Assembly (NCBI RefSeq): GCF_007750855.1
Contig: NZ_CP036291.1
Coordinates: 2,480,001-2,544,000, forward strand
From: Pirellulimonas nuda
GTDB lineage: Bacteria > Planctomycetota > Planctomycetia > Pirellulales > Lacipirellulaceae
Length of the DNA stretch: 64,000 nt
Direction: 5' to 3'
Under the pieces are notes generated by a model. It made no database searches. It was not told the origin of the DNA and was given only the letters and a program-made list of their open reading frames with translations. Numbering within the stretch: position 1 is the stretch's first letter; each line of letters opens with the position of its first letter. Shown piece after piece: positions 1 through 8,446 of this stretch. Made by a program: the position numbers and the translations under genes.

Positions 1-2
1 TT

Positions 3-686
3 CCGCAAGCGATCGGCGAACTCTCCGACGCCACAGCCGGTGGGCTGATCGATCGGGCGGCCAGCGTTGCGGACGCCGCGGGCGTTGAAGTGGTGCAAAC
101 GCTGCTCGAGCCCGACGATCAGCTCTGGCCGCCTTGCCTGCTGCGCAGCGGTTTCCGTCGGATCGCGCTGCTGAGCTACCTTGAGTGGCGCGCCCGACAC
201 CCCATCGTCACGATGCCGCCGCCGCCAGACGGGCTGACGCTCAGGCCCGCCCCGAGGATGCACGCTCAGCTTGAACCGCTCGTAGCGGCCACGTACGCCG
301 GCAGCCTCGATTGCCCCGCGATCGGAGGGATGCGGAGCATGCGACACGTCCTGGACGGGTACCGCGCCGCGGGTCGCCACGAACCGGAGTTGTGGCTGAG
401 CGTCGAACTGGATGGCGTGAACGCCGGCGTGTTGCTGCTGGCGGATCATCCCGACTCCGATCAGGTCGAGCTGGTCTACATGGGGGTCCGCCCCGAGGCG
501 CGGGGCGGAGGGCTCGGCCTGCAGATGGTCCGTCACGCGCAGCAGGTCACGCAACACCGACAGCGCGAACGGTTGGTGCTTGCCGCAGACGTACAGAACG
601 ACAAAGCCACTGCGGTCTACGCCGCTGCCGGTTTTTCGGAATGGGCGCAGCGTATCGCGATGCTTCGCCCCGCTGGCCGACGCTAA
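3..686 (+). CDS. GNAT-family N-acetyltransferase, 5' truncated, probably two GNAT domains
   Basis: The frame is open through the left edge, so the true start lies outside the window. About 228 residues are visible. The last 130 or so form a GNAT acetyltransferase domain: a beta-strand with MGVRPEARGGGLG (the acetyl-CoA pyrophosphate loop, R/Q-x-x-G-x-G/A) followed by a helix and a C-terminal AVYAAAGF strand typical of the family. The first 60 residues, with LLRSGFRRIALLSYL, look like the end of another GNAT domain, so the full protein is probably a tandem GNAT. Substrate unknown. It stops with TAA 400 bp before dnaA. Family assignment is firm; the tandem reading is inference. Confidence 0.8.
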   Translation, partial: PQAIGELSDATAGGLIDRAASVADAAGVEVVQTLLEPDDQLWPPCLLRSGFRRIALLSYLEWRARHPIVTMPPPPDGLTLRPAPRMHAQLEPLVAATYAGSLDCPAIGGMRSMRHVLDGYRAAGRHEPELWLSVELDGVNAGVLLLADHPDSDQVELVYMGVRPEARGGGLGLQMVRHAQQVTQHRQRERLVLAADVQNDKATAVYAAAGFSEWAQRIAMLRPAGRR

Positions 687-798
687 AAATCTACTTGGGC
701 GTCGCTGCTTCATTAAGATTCCGCAAACCAGTGCGGCGTCTAGGTTTGCATCGCGCTAGGGGGGCGCAAAATCGGCCGGCCTTCACACAAACCACATC

Positions 799-807
799 TT
801 TTCCACA
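799..807 (+). promoter_or_regulatory. Candidate DnaA box upstream of dnaA
   Basis: TTTTCCACA matches the consensus DnaA box TTATCCACA in 8 of 9 bases and lies about 75 bp upstream of the putative dnaA -35 element. DnaA autoregulation through boxes in its own promoter region is known in several bacteria; here it is inferred from one site only. Confidence 0.4.
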
Positions 808-879
808 CGCATCCTGCGCTCGAATCGACTGGATTCTAAGGGTGTTCTCGAGGCAGACGCAGCCGCTGTCTGAGGCTGT

Positions 880-907
880 TTGACACCGGTGCTAGCGGGC
901 GTACAAT
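880..907 (+). promoter_or_regulatory. Sigma-70-type promoter for dnaA
   Basis: TTGACA (880-885, exact consensus) is followed after 16 bp by TACAAT (902-907, 5 of 6). Transcription would start near 914, giving a leader of about 170 nt before the dnaA start. It is the best promoter-like match I noticed in the window. Confidence 0.65.
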
Positions 908-1086
908 CGCCGCTCGGGTGACAACGGATCGGGTGGCGGGGCGGCGTTCGAGCCGTCACGCGACCACTTCATTTCTTATAGCGCGTACGGATTCTCCGCG
1001 ATCGCGTGGGGCCACAACGGCACCAGGGCGAGGCCAAGACGGCGCAGCCCAGCGCTCGCGATGTGCGCGCAAGGAGAACACAGGAC

Positions 1087-2445
1087 GTGGTCATGGACGA
1101 TTCTTCCTTCCAGGAAGAAATGCGCACGGCGCTTATCGAACGCATCGGACCGCGCCGCTACGGCGTGTGGTTCGATGGGCAGGTTGAGCTGCGACGGGCG
1201 GACAACCAGCGACTCCTCGCCGTCGCGGCCTCGCCGCTGGTGCGTGACTGGCTGGTGGCCAACGTCCGCGGTGAGTTGATGGCGGCGGCGCAGGTCGTAA
1301 CGGGGCGTCACGTGGACGTGGAGTTTTCTTTCGCGGCGACCGATCCGAGAAGCGTGGACCTACCGGTCGCGTGCGATCCTCCAGCGGGCCTCAGCCAGGG
1401 TCCCGCTCCTGCTACTAGGCCCGGACAGGTTCCGCCAAAAGACCCGTTCCGCGGCGTCGTGGTCGGCGAGGCCAACCGGGCCGCGGTCGCCGTGGCGAGG
1501 CGAGCGGCGGCCGGCGCAGGCATCGCCCTGCTTCACGGCGGAAGCGGTGTCGGCAAGACGGTTCTGTTGCGAGCCGCCTGCGACGGCGCCTGCCAAGCGG
1601 ACCGTCGTCGTCGCGCCGTTTACCTCACGGCGCCCCAATTCACCACCGAGTTCGTCGAGGCTTGTCGCGGCGGAGGGCTCCCCAGCTTCCGACGCAAGTT
1701 GGCGCGGACCGACCTGCTGGTGATCGACGACGTCCAATTCTTTGTGGGCAAGTCGCGTACGCTGGAAGAGCTGCAGCAGACGATCGACGCTTTCCAGTCG
1801 GCCGGCAAAGGGGTGCTGCTCTCAAGCGATCGGCCGTTGGCGGAACTGCGTGGGCTCGGCCCGGAGCTCGCTTCGCGCTTAGCCGCGGGCGTCGCGGTAG
1901 AGCTCTCTGCCCCCGACGCCGCGATGCGCTACGCGATCCTCCAAAGCCTTGTTGGGGCTGCGGGCGTCGCTATTCCGGAAGAAGCGCAGAGTACGTTGGC
2001 GGGTGGGCTGGTTGGCGGCGCGCGCGAGCTGTCGGGGGCGCTAAACCGCTGGGTGCTGGAGATGGAGATCAACCCCGGCGCTGACGGGGATAGGGTCGCT
2101 GCTCGGGTGGTTGAGCTGCTCAACGCCCAGTCGCAGCCCGCGGTGAAGATGGCGGACATCCACCATGCCGTATCCGCCGAGTACGGGGTCGAGCCAAACG
2201 AGCTCCTGTCCTCGAAGCGGACCAAGAGCGTGACGGAGCCGCGGATGCTCGCCATGTGGTTGGCGCGTCGCTTCACCCGGGCGGCATGGAGCGAGATCGG
2301 CGACTATTTCGGCAGCCGCAGCCACAGCACGGTGATCTCGGCCCACCGCAGGATTGAAGGGATGATGACCCAGCGCGACGACGGGGCGGGAGCGCCGTTG
2401 GCGGACGCCGTCCGCAGGATCGAAGCAAGGCTCCGTGCGTGCTGA
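1087..2445 (+). CDS. dnaA: Chromosomal replication initiator DnaA
   Basis: DnaA binds origin DNA boxes as an ATP-dependent AAA+ oligomer and recruits the replicative helicase. Visible parts, numbered from GTG 1087: domain I (about 3-85, with the W-F-D-G and P-L-V-R-D-W pattern), a short Pro-rich linker, AAA+ domain with Walker A GGSGVGKT (151-158), Walker B LLVIDD (210-215), an S-R Arg-finger candidate near 263, and domain IV with the DnaA signature (387-425). The recognition loop reads S-H-S-T-V (412-416) where E. coli has D-H-T-T-V. I chose GTG 1087 because AAGGAG at 1071-1076 sits 10 nt away; ATG 1093 (450 residues) is the alternative. Neighbours are not dnaN or gyrB: the sigma factor converges with a 6-bp gap. 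Confidence 0.93.
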   Translation: MVMDDSSFQEEMRTALIERIGPRRYGVWFDGQVELRRADNQRLLAVAASPLVRDWLVANVRGELMAAAQVVTGRHVDVEFSFAATDPRSVDLPVACDPPAGLSQGPAPATRPGQVPPKDPFRGVVVGEANRAAVAVARRAAAGAGIALLHGGSGVGKTVLLRAACDGACQADRRRRAVYLTAPQFTTEFVEACRGGGLPSFRRKLARTDLLVIDDVQFFVGKSRTLEELQQTIDAFQSAGKGVLLSSDRPLAELRGLGPELASRLAAGVAVELSAPDAAMRYAILQSLVGAAGVAIPEEAQSTLAGGLVGGARELSGALNRWVLEMEINPGADGDRVAARVVELLNAQSQPAVKMADIHHAVSAEYGVEPNELLSSKRTKSVTEPRMLAMWLARRFTRAAWSEIGDYFGSRSHSTVISAHRRIEGMMTQRDDGAGAPLADAVRRIEARLRAC

Positions 2446-2451
2446 GCCGCT

Positions 2452-3384
2452 CTAGGGCAGCAAAGCCTCAAGCCGGTACTCGCCCACAACCTCGCGCAGT
2501 CGATCCAGAGCGCGGTTTGCCAACTGCCGGACCCGCTCCTTCGAAATGCCCAAGTCTTTGCCCAGCCTGCTGTAAGAAGGCCGCTTGGTGCTCCCATCGA
2601 GCCCGTAGCGAGCCTCCAAGATCGCTCGCTCGCGGCTGTCGAGGCACTCCAGCATCTTGTCCATCGCCGAACTCAGCCTCTGCCAATTCTGCTCGTTGAT
2701 CCCTTCTTCCATTTGCCCCGCGACTTCGAGTTTCTCATCGCACCCGGTGCTGTATCGAGAGAGTTCCTTCTTGCGTCCCATCACCATACGGTACAGGTCG
2801 CGACGGACGGCGCAGGTTGCATAGGTGCTGAAGCGGAAACCCCGTCCGAAGTCGAACTTCTCCACCGCGTGCATCAGAGAAGCAATACCGTGGCTCAATA
2901 GGTCGTCGAAGCAGTTGCGATCGTCCGCAAACTTGCGGGCGATCGACATGACCAGTCGGGTGTTCGCCTCGATCAGGTGGTTCCGAAGACGCTCGCTGCG
3001 GCGAATGAGGTCCTCAAACTTCTTTACGTCGGCCGTCGAGGGCGATTCGGGATCAATGGTGGCTTGGATCGAGGCTGCACGCGCCTTGCAGTAGTTCATG
3101 CGGCGAAAGAGCAGACACTCTTGCTCTGGAGACAAAAGTGGCGTCTCCGACATTCGGGCCAAGTGGGCAGGCAGCGCGGACGCTTCCGATCGCGCACGCT
3201 CAAGCCGACCACGTTCGATCTCTTGCGCGAAGCCTTCCTCGATCCGCGGTTCCCGAGCGTCCTTCGTTCGGAAGCTATGATGAGGGATAAAAGAAAGCTC
3301 ACAATGCGTGATAGCCTGTGCTCTCGCTTTCACCGACCTCGATGCCGGGCGGGATCCGGGTCGGGATTCTTTTTTGGCGGCCAT
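2452..3384 (-). CDS. Sigma-70 family RNA polymerase sigma factor
   Basis: A 310-residue sigma factor. A basic, low-complexity N-terminus of about 75 residues precedes a region-1.2-like segment (84-112), region 2 (about 136-203, with NTRLVMSIARKF, a DLLSHG core-binding segment and FSTYAT for the -10 element) and region 4 with an HTH (about 245-298, ending SKERVRQL). Regions 2 and 4 are joined by only about 40 residues, so a canonical region 3 is missing or greatly reduced. It is longer than ECF factors and shorter than RpoD, a layout I associate with planctomycete group 2/3-like factors. It converges on dnaA and diverges from the CarH-like gene. No clear Shine-Dalgarno precedes ATG 3384. Target regulon unknown. 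Confidence 0.9.
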   Translation of the reverse strand: MAAKKESRPGSRPASRSVKARAQAITHCELSFIPHHSFRTKDAREPRIEEGFAQEIERGRLERARSEASALPAHLARMSETPLLSPEQECLLFRRMNYCKARAASIQATIDPESPSTADVKKFEDLIRRSERLRNHLIEANTRLVMSIARKFADDRNCFDDLLSHGIASLMHAVEKFDFGRGFRFSTYATCAVRRDLYRMVMGRKKELSRYSTGCDEKLEVAGQMEEGINEQNWQRLSSAMDKMLECLDSRERAILEARYGLDGSTKRPSYSRLGKDLGISKERVRQLANRALDRLREVVGEYRLEALLP

Positions 3385-3414
3385 GTTCGTACTTTGAGGG
3401 GACGCACGATGGAT

Positions 3415-3492
3415 AAAACGGTCAAAACGTCCATCACCTTACCGCAAGGCGCGGCCGGCTACAACAAGGAAAACGTCCAAATCGGTCAAATC
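3415..3492. promoter_or_regulatory. Repeated motifs in the sigma factor / CarH-like divergent promoter region
   Basis: CGGTCAAA occurs at 3419-3426 and 3483-3490, and ACGTCCA at 3427-3433 and 3473-3479. They are arranged CGGTCAAA-ACGTCCA then ACGTCCA-CGGTCAAA, within 75 bp between two divergent regulator genes. Read on the minus strand each CGGTCAAA contains TTGACCG, a -35-like sequence. Repeated sites between divergent genes suggest operator sites, possibly for the MerR-type protein encoded at 3609, but this is inference. Confidence 0.35.
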
Positions 3493-3608
3493 CGCGAGTT
3501 CTGCGGAGTGCCGCACTATGGGCGGCTGGGTTTGCCGAACTACAGTAGGAGCAAGTCGTTCGCTGCCGCAGCAGTGGACTGGCGTCTACCCCGCAGTAAA
3601 CATCCGCG

Positions 3609-4556
3609 ATGCAGCAACTCCTGAGCCCCAAACTGGTTGCACTCGCCATCGGTGTGAGCGAGTCGTCGCTCAAGCGTTGGTGCGACCGGGGAGCGATTGG
3701 GGTCGAGAAGACCCCCGGCGGACACCGAAAGATCCGCATTTCAGAGGTCGCCCGGTTCTTGCGCGATCAAAAGCGCACGGCGGTGCGACCGGAGCTGATC
3801 GGCCTGCCGGCTGCGCTCGGCCGCCGGATGGAGTGCGAAGAGGCCCGCGAAGCACTCGGCGCCGCTCTTGAATCCGGCGATCAAGAACTCTGCCTGGGCA
3901 TTGTCGTAGGGGGTTACCTTGCTGGCGCTAAGCTGGTCGATATCTGTTGTCACCTCTTGGCGCCAACGCTCTGCGGAATTGGCAGCCGCTGGGAGTGCGG
4001 CGAGCTGGAGGTATTCCAGGAGCATCGGGCGTGTGAGATCCTTAATCGAGTAATCTACAACCTGCGGACCCTCGCTCCGGGACACGACTCAGACGCGCCG
4101 GTCGCGATCGGCGGCGCGCCGGGAAAGGACACTTCGCGGCTTCCGTCGCTGATGGTCGAGTTGACCCTCGTTGAGAGCGGCTGGCACGCGGTAACCCTGG
4201 GGAGTGAGCTGCCGTATGCATCGCTTCGGGCAGCGGTGGAACGCTACCGACCGGCGCTTGTGTGGCTGAGCCTCACGCATCTCGAGTGCGCCGAGGAGGG
4301 CCGCCGAGCATTCCGTGACTTTGCCGGGACGCTCCCCGCCGGGGTCCCCGTCGCCGTTGGGGGCCGCGCATGCGACGAGACTTTTGCGGAAGGCCTCGAG
4401 CAGGCCCACTACATGACAAGCTTCCAGGAACTCGCGGTTTTTGCCGCGAAACTTCACGCCTCCTCCGCCGGGTCGACGTTCGCGTCTCGCGGCGACAGTT
4501 CAGAGTCGCTGTGCGAGCTCATCCGCCGAGATGCGGCGTCTGACACCGCAGGCTGA
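3609..4556 (+). CDS. MerR-type regulator with CarH-like B12-binding fold lacking the His ligand motif
   Basis: A 315-residue cytoplasmic regulator. Residues 1-55 are a MerR-type winged HTH (SLKRWCDRG, then GGHRKI). Residues 70-150 match the four-helix cap of CarH/LitR photoreceptors and keep W128-x9-E138-H139, the motif that contacts adenosylcobalamin in CarH. Residues 160-280 look like the Rossmann B12-binding domain. The usual E/D-x-H-x-x-G motif that supplies the lower cobalt ligand is replaced by D-T-S-R-L-P (174-179), so Ser stands where His is expected. It may bind cobalamin differently or have become B12-independent, as is known for CarA-type relatives. The start ATG 3609 agrees with the HTH beginning. 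It diverges from the sigma factor. Confidence 0.8.
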   Translation: MQQLLSPKLVALAIGVSESSLKRWCDRGAIGVEKTPGGHRKIRISEVARFLRDQKRTAVRPELIGLPAALGRRMECEEAREALGAALESGDQELCLGIVVGGYLAGAKLVDICCHLLAPTLCGIGSRWECGELEVFQEHRACEILNRVIYNLRTLAPGHDSDAPVAIGGAPGKDTSRLPSLMVELTLVESGWHAVTLGSELPYASLRAAVERYRPALVWLSLTHLECAEEGRRAFRDFAGTLPAGVPVAVGGRACDETFAEGLEQAHYMTSFQELAVFAAKLHASSAGSTFASRGDSSESLCELIRRDAASDTAG

Positions 4557-4573
4557 AGCCTCCTTGGCGCCCG

Positions 4574-5311
4574 CTACGCCACTTTGGAACGGCCCTGACT
4601 CGGGGGGCTCGCACTCTTCGGGTCGGCGTTGGGGCCGCGTATCCAGAGGGCCTCAATCAGGTCGAACCATCGCCCCAGTAAGCCGACCTGGCAGCGGATC
4701 CCCCAGATAGCGCCCACGACGCCGCCGTAGACGACGTCGGAGGGGAAGTGAGCTTGCACAGCCATGCGTTGCAGCCCCACGCCCAGACAGAGCGCCACGA
4801 ACAGCCAGCGTCCGCGTGGGTACGCCGCTGAAAGCGCGACCGCCAGCCCGGCGGCTGTAGCCGTGTGGGCGGAGGGGAAGCTCTGCATGCCCTGCCCATG
4901 CGAGAGCAGCGGCAGCCAGTCCCCAAAAGTATTCCACAGCCCGGCGGCGTTTAGGTCGAGCGTGCCGGGCCGGTGTCGTTCCAGCAGCATCTTGAAGACG
5001 TTGGCGACCAGCCCTGCTCCCAGCGATGACGTAGCGAGTCGCGGCAAGAGAATCCGGCCCTTTGGATCGAGCGTCGCAACGACCACCAGGATTAGCACGA
5101 CGCCGAGCCCATGGCCGAAGAACTCGGCAATTTGAACGCCGTCGGCGAGATCGCCGCGGGCGGGGTTCTGCGCAAACCAGCGGGCCGCGGGCAAGTCGAT
5201 CCGCAGCGAGGCGGGGCCGACCACCAGCGCTAGCAGCAAGAGGACCAGCCAAAGGCGGGAGTACGTCCCCCCGGTGTTCGTCGGGGTCGAAGTCCCGTCC
5301 CTGCTTGGCAT
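4574..5311 (-). CDS. PAP2-family membrane phosphatase
   Basis: A 245-residue integral membrane phosphatase with about five or six hydrophobic segments. The three PAP2 catalytic motifs are present: K107-x6-R-P, PSAH (146-149, in place of the common PSGH) and A-x-H188-FPSDV with the nucleophile/acid residues His and Asp. Enzymes of this family dephosphorylate phosphatidate, undecaprenyl diphosphate or PGP at the membrane; the substrate cannot be told. I place the start at ATG 5311 because GGGGAGGGG lies 6-8 nt upstream. An in-frame ATG at 5371 has no such site. It ends 18 bp from the CarH-like gene and is convergent with it. Confidence 0.87.
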   Translation of the reverse strand: MPSRDGTSTPTNTGGTYSRLWLVLLLLALVVGPASLRIDLPAARWFAQNPARGDLADGVQIAEFFGHGLGVVLILVVVATLDPKGRILLPRLATSSLGAGLVANVFKMLLERHRPGTLDLNAAGLWNTFGDWLPLLSHGQGMQSFPSAHTATAAGLAVALSAAYPRGRWLFVALCLGVGLQRMAVQAHFPSDVVYGGVVGAIWGIRCQVGLLGRWFDLIEALWIRGPNADPKSASPPSQGRSKVA

Positions 5312-5458
5312 GCGTGTCCCCTCCCCGGAAGCGGGACGGTCAACCGGACGCGGCCGGGTCGAGCGGCGCACCGGTTATTCGGCCCTCCAGTTGATCGGCC
5401 CGTTGGCGCGGAAGGTTAGCACACCAAGCGGGGCGCCAGCAACGCGGATCGGCGCTGC

Positions 5459-6295
5459 TTAGCCGGACTGGTGTTGGCGGATCTGGTCGAGCATGCGTCC
5501 CGGCGATCCCATGATGTTGTAGCCGCCGTCGAGGTGCAGGATCTCACCGGTCACGCCCCCAGACATCTCCGACATCAGGAAGGCGCCGCACCGCCCTGCT
5601 TCTTCGTGCGTGATGTTGCGCCCCAGCGGCGCCATCGCCTCATACAGGCCCAGCATTGCGTCGACGCCGGCGCCCCGCCCAGAGATAGTCTGCAGTGGGC
5701 CGGCGCTCAACGCGTTCACGCGTACGTGGCGCGGGCCCATCTCGAAGGCCAAGTAGCGTACGCAGGCGTCTAGGGCCGCCTTGCAGACCCCCATCACGTT
5801 GTACCCGGGCACCGCCTTCTCGCCGCCGAAGTAGGTGAGCGTGAGGATGCTGGCCCCCGGATTGAGCTGGTCCTTCACGGCGTTGGAGATGGCGAGCAGG
5901 CTGTAGGCGCTGATCTCCATCGCCATCTTGAAGCCTTCTCGACTGGTCTCCATCGTGTCGCGTTTGAGGTCCTCGGGGTTCGCAAAAGCGATCGAATGGA
6001 GGACAAAATCGAGCCCGCCGGGCAGGTCTTTCTGGCACCGCTGGGAGACTTCGTCCAACTGCTCGTCCTTGGTTACGTCCAGCGGTTGGAGGAAAAGCGC
6101 GCCGGGATTGCCTTCGGTGAGCTTGGTAATCCGCCCCAGGTTCTTCTTGCGGGCATCGTCGGGCTTGTCCGGCATGTACGTGAATCCGCACTTGCCTCCC
6201 CCCGTAAGCACTTCATTGGCAATTGCCCAGGCGATGGACTTTTCGTTGAACACGCCGGTGATTAGCCCCTGCTTTCCCTCGAAAAGTCCCGGCAT
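5459..6295 (-). CDS. fabI: Enoyl-[acyl-carrier-protein] reductase (NADH), FabI type
   Basis: Catalyses the last reduction of the fatty-acid elongation cycle, trans-2-enoyl-ACP to acyl-ACP with NADH, in the cytoplasm. The 278-residue length and motifs fit FabI: the G-x5-S-I-A-W dinucleotide loop near residue 14, Y155 and catalytic Y165-x6-K172 (GYNVMGVCK), the SAGP loop and the C-terminal LDGGYN. The start at ATG 6295 follows from alignment to the usual FabI beginning (a MPGLFEGK-like start); an in-frame extension of 90 residues upstream has no family similarity. It diverges from the sigma-54 activator gene at 6487. Confidence 0.95.
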   Translation of the reverse strand: MPGLFEGKQGLITGVFNEKSIAWAIANEVLTGGGKCGFTYMPDKPDDARKKNLGRITKLTEGNPGALFLQPLDVTKDEQLDEVSQRCQKDLPGGLDFVLHSIAFANPEDLKRDTMETSREGFKMAMEISAYSLLAISNAVKDQLNPGASILTLTYFGGEKAVPGYNVMGVCKAALDACVRYLAFEMGPRHVRVNALSAGPLQTISGRGAGVDAMLGLYEAMAPLGRNITHEEAGRCGAFLMSEMSGGVTGEILHLDGGYNIMGSPGRMLDQIRQHQSG

Positions 6296-6486
6296 AACTC
6301 TGCTCCCATCCACGCTTCGATTCTTTGTTCTGCCTACGAAACAGCCTCGGATGGTAACAGCAAGCGTACCAACCCAGAAGGGAGTGCGGCGTTGTCCCGA
6401 TGGGCCGGATGTAGCACAATTGTTGACACCGACCGAATCGAGTTGACGACACTCGCCACCCGCACTCCGCTCACACCAGAAACGCC

Positions 6487-8382
6487 ATGCTCCCTCGGTT
6501 GTTACTTCAGCTCGTGGATGAAGCAGAGTCCTACGCCGGATTCTGGCAGCGAACGCTGCAAGCAATCGTTGCCGGGGGCCAGGTAGAACAGGCCGCCGTG
6601 TTGGCGGCCGACCGCGGAATCTGGAGGGCCATCGCGGCCTGGCCCCGAGGCCAGCACGACCCGCCTAGTGATCTGGCCGCGGACGCCATGGTGGAGGAAC
6701 GGGTCGTTAGCTCGGGGCCGTGGCGGGGTGTAGCTGTGTCTGCGGATTCGGCCCTGCTGATCCGAGGAGGATCGGAAGCTTGGCTGCGAGAGCACGCCCC
6801 CTCGCTCGGTTCCGCGGCCCACTCGGTGGCGCGCTGGGAAGCAGCGGAGTGCACCGCGAAGCGGTTCGGGCGGTTGGTGGAGATCAACCGGGCATGGGCG
6901 GCCGCGACCGGCACTAGGCCGCTACTTGAGGCGATCGCCGAGGCGGCCTGCGAACTTTTTGACGCCGACCGGGCCAGCATTTTCCTGTGGGACGAAGCCA
7001 ATCGAACGCTCGTTGGGCAGCCGGCGATCGGCTTCGCCGCGGCGGAGCTGCGGCTGCCCGACGACAAGGGCGTGGTGGGAGCCGTGCTGCAATCGGGCAA
7101 GCCGATGCGTACCGGCCCGGATAGTTCTGCGGCGGTCGACCGGTCGCTTGATCAGAAAACCGGCTACCAGACCCAGACGCTGCTGTGTGTTCCGATGGAC
7201 GCCGCGGACGGTCGCCGGCTGGGCGTTTTTGAGCTGCTCAACAAGCGAGGAGGAGCGTTCACGGACGAAGACGAAGCGGGGCTGACCGGCTTGGCCGCCA
7301 ACGCGGCGATCGCGTTGGCCAACACGCAGCAGTTCGAGGCGTTGCTCGCTCGGCACGACCAGTTGGTCGATCAGGCCGCCAGCGGCGCACGGCTATTGGG
7401 GGGCTGTTCCGCGATTGAGTCGATCCGCGGCACGATCGAGCGCGTCGCGGACACCGACCTGGCGATCCTTATCCTTGGCGAGAACGGCACCGGAAAGGAG
7501 GTGGCCGCCCAGGCGCTTCACTACCGCAGCCGGCGACGCGGCGGACCTTTCGTCGCGGTCAACTGCGCGGCGATCACCGAGACGCTGCTGGAAAGCGAGT
7601 TGTTCGGCCATGAGAAAGGGGCGTTCACCGACGCCCGTGAGACTCGCCCGGGCAAGTTTGAGGCGGCTTCCGGCGGGACGCTGCTGCTAGACGAGATCGG
7701 CGACATGAGCCTTGGCGGGCAGGCAAAGCTGCTGAGGGTGTTGGAAGAAAAAGTCGTTGTGCGAGTGGGCGGTTCTGCGCCCATCGCAACCGACGTCCGC
7801 CTGCTGGCCGCAACGAACCAGAACCTGGCGCAGCTCGTCCGAGAAAAGAGGTTCCGCGAAGACCTGTTCTATCGCTTGAACGTCGTCTCGATCGAGCTGC
7901 CGCCGCTTCGCAGCCGCGGCGATGACGTGTTGGTGCTCGCGGAGCACTTCCTCCGCGGCTTCTGCCAGTCGATGGGCCGCAAGGCGCCCAAACTCTCGGC
8001 AGATGCGAAAAGCCGGCTAGCGTCGCATCGCTGGCCGGGCAATGTCCGCGAGCTGCGGAACCTGATGGAAAGGGTCGCCTACCTGCACCAAGGCCCGCGC
8101 GTTGAGGCCAGCGACCTGGCGTTTGTGCTTGCGCCGGGCAAGCCGACCTCCGACCTCATGGACTCCGACCTGCCCCTCAGTTCTGCGACACGCGAGTTCC
8201 AGCGGGGCTACATCCGCCACACCATCGAGGGCTGCCGGGGCAACGTCACCGACGCCGCGGAGCGCCTGGGGGTACACCGGTCTAACCTTTACCGCAAGAT
8301 GACGCAGTTGGGGATGGCCGCCGACGGCGACTCGGAGACGGACGATTCGGATTCGCCGACGGACACGGACCAACGCAGGTAG
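6487..8382 (+). CDS. Sigma-54-dependent transcriptional activator with GAF sensor (Fis family)
   Basis: A 631-residue enhancer-binding protein. Residues 1-125 are an N-terminal region I do not recognise, 135-285 a GAF sensor domain, 300-545 the AAA+ sigma-54 interaction domain and 568-612 a Fis-type HTH. Seen motifs: Walker A GENGTGKE (331-338), GAFTDA (378-383), Walker B LLLDEIGD (399-406), a [10 protein letters not shown]-finger segment and W-P-G-N-V-R-E-L. The sigma-54 contact loop is normally GAFTGA; here Gly is replaced by Asp. There is no receiver domain, so control is probably by ligand binding to GAF or by protein partners rather than phosphorylation. The tail after 613 is acidic and disordered. 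Regulon unknown. Confidence 0.92.
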   Translation: MLPRLLLQLVDEAESYAGFWQRTLQAIVAGGQVEQAAVLAADRGIWRAIAAWPRGQHDPPSDLAADAMVEERVVSSGPWRGVAVSADSALLIRGGSEAWLREHAPSLGSAAHSVARWEAAECTAKRFGRLVEINRAWAAATGTRPLLEAIAEAACELFDADRASIFLWDEANRTLVGQPAIGFAAAELRLPDDKGVVGAVLQSGKPMRTGPDSSAAVDRSLDQKTGYQTQTLLCVPMDAADGRRLGVFELLNKRGGAFTDEDEAGLTGLAANAAIALANTQQFEALLARHDQLVDQAASGARLLGGCSAIESIRGTIERVADTDLAILILGENGTGKEVAAQALHYRSRRRGGPFVAVNCAAITETLLESELFGHEKGAFTDARETRPGKFEAASGGTLLLDEIGDMSLGGQAKLLRVLEEKVVVRVGGSAPIATDVRLLAATNQNLAQLVREKRFREDLFYRLNVVSIELPPLRSRGDDVLVLAEHFLRGFCQSMGRKAPKLSADAKSRLASHRWPGNVRELRNLMERVAYLHQGPRVEASDLAFVLAPGKPTSDLMDSDLPLSSATREFQRGYIRHTIEGCRGNVTDAAERLGVHRSNLYRKMTQLGMAADGDSETDDSDSPTDTDQRR

Positions 8383-8446
8383 AAATGTGCTGTTGGCGTC
8401 TCTTCGATCGAAGCGTCTGCGTGCGTCCGCGGACCCCGTCGCCGAG

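Larger units (their letters stand above)
687..1086. other. Intergenic region upstream of dnaA (400 bp)
   Basis: No gene is supported here. It holds one DnaA-box-like 9-mer (799-807), a strong sigma-70-type promoter (880-907), and a Shine-Dalgarno sequence AAGGAG at 1071-1076. The expected transcript leader is about 170 nt. I see no cluster of DnaA boxes or AT-rich unwinding element, so it is not a convincing replication origin. Confidence 0.6.

Noticed and set aside
687-1086. Chromosomal replication origin at dnaA
   Set aside because: Only one imperfect DnaA box, no AT-rich unwinding region, and no dnaN/gyrB neighbours.
3409-3624. Plus-strand reading frame of about 70 residues between the sigma factor and CarH-like gene
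   Set aside because: It has no ribosome site, covers the repeated words of the promoter region, and overlaps the well-supported start of the regulator at 3609.
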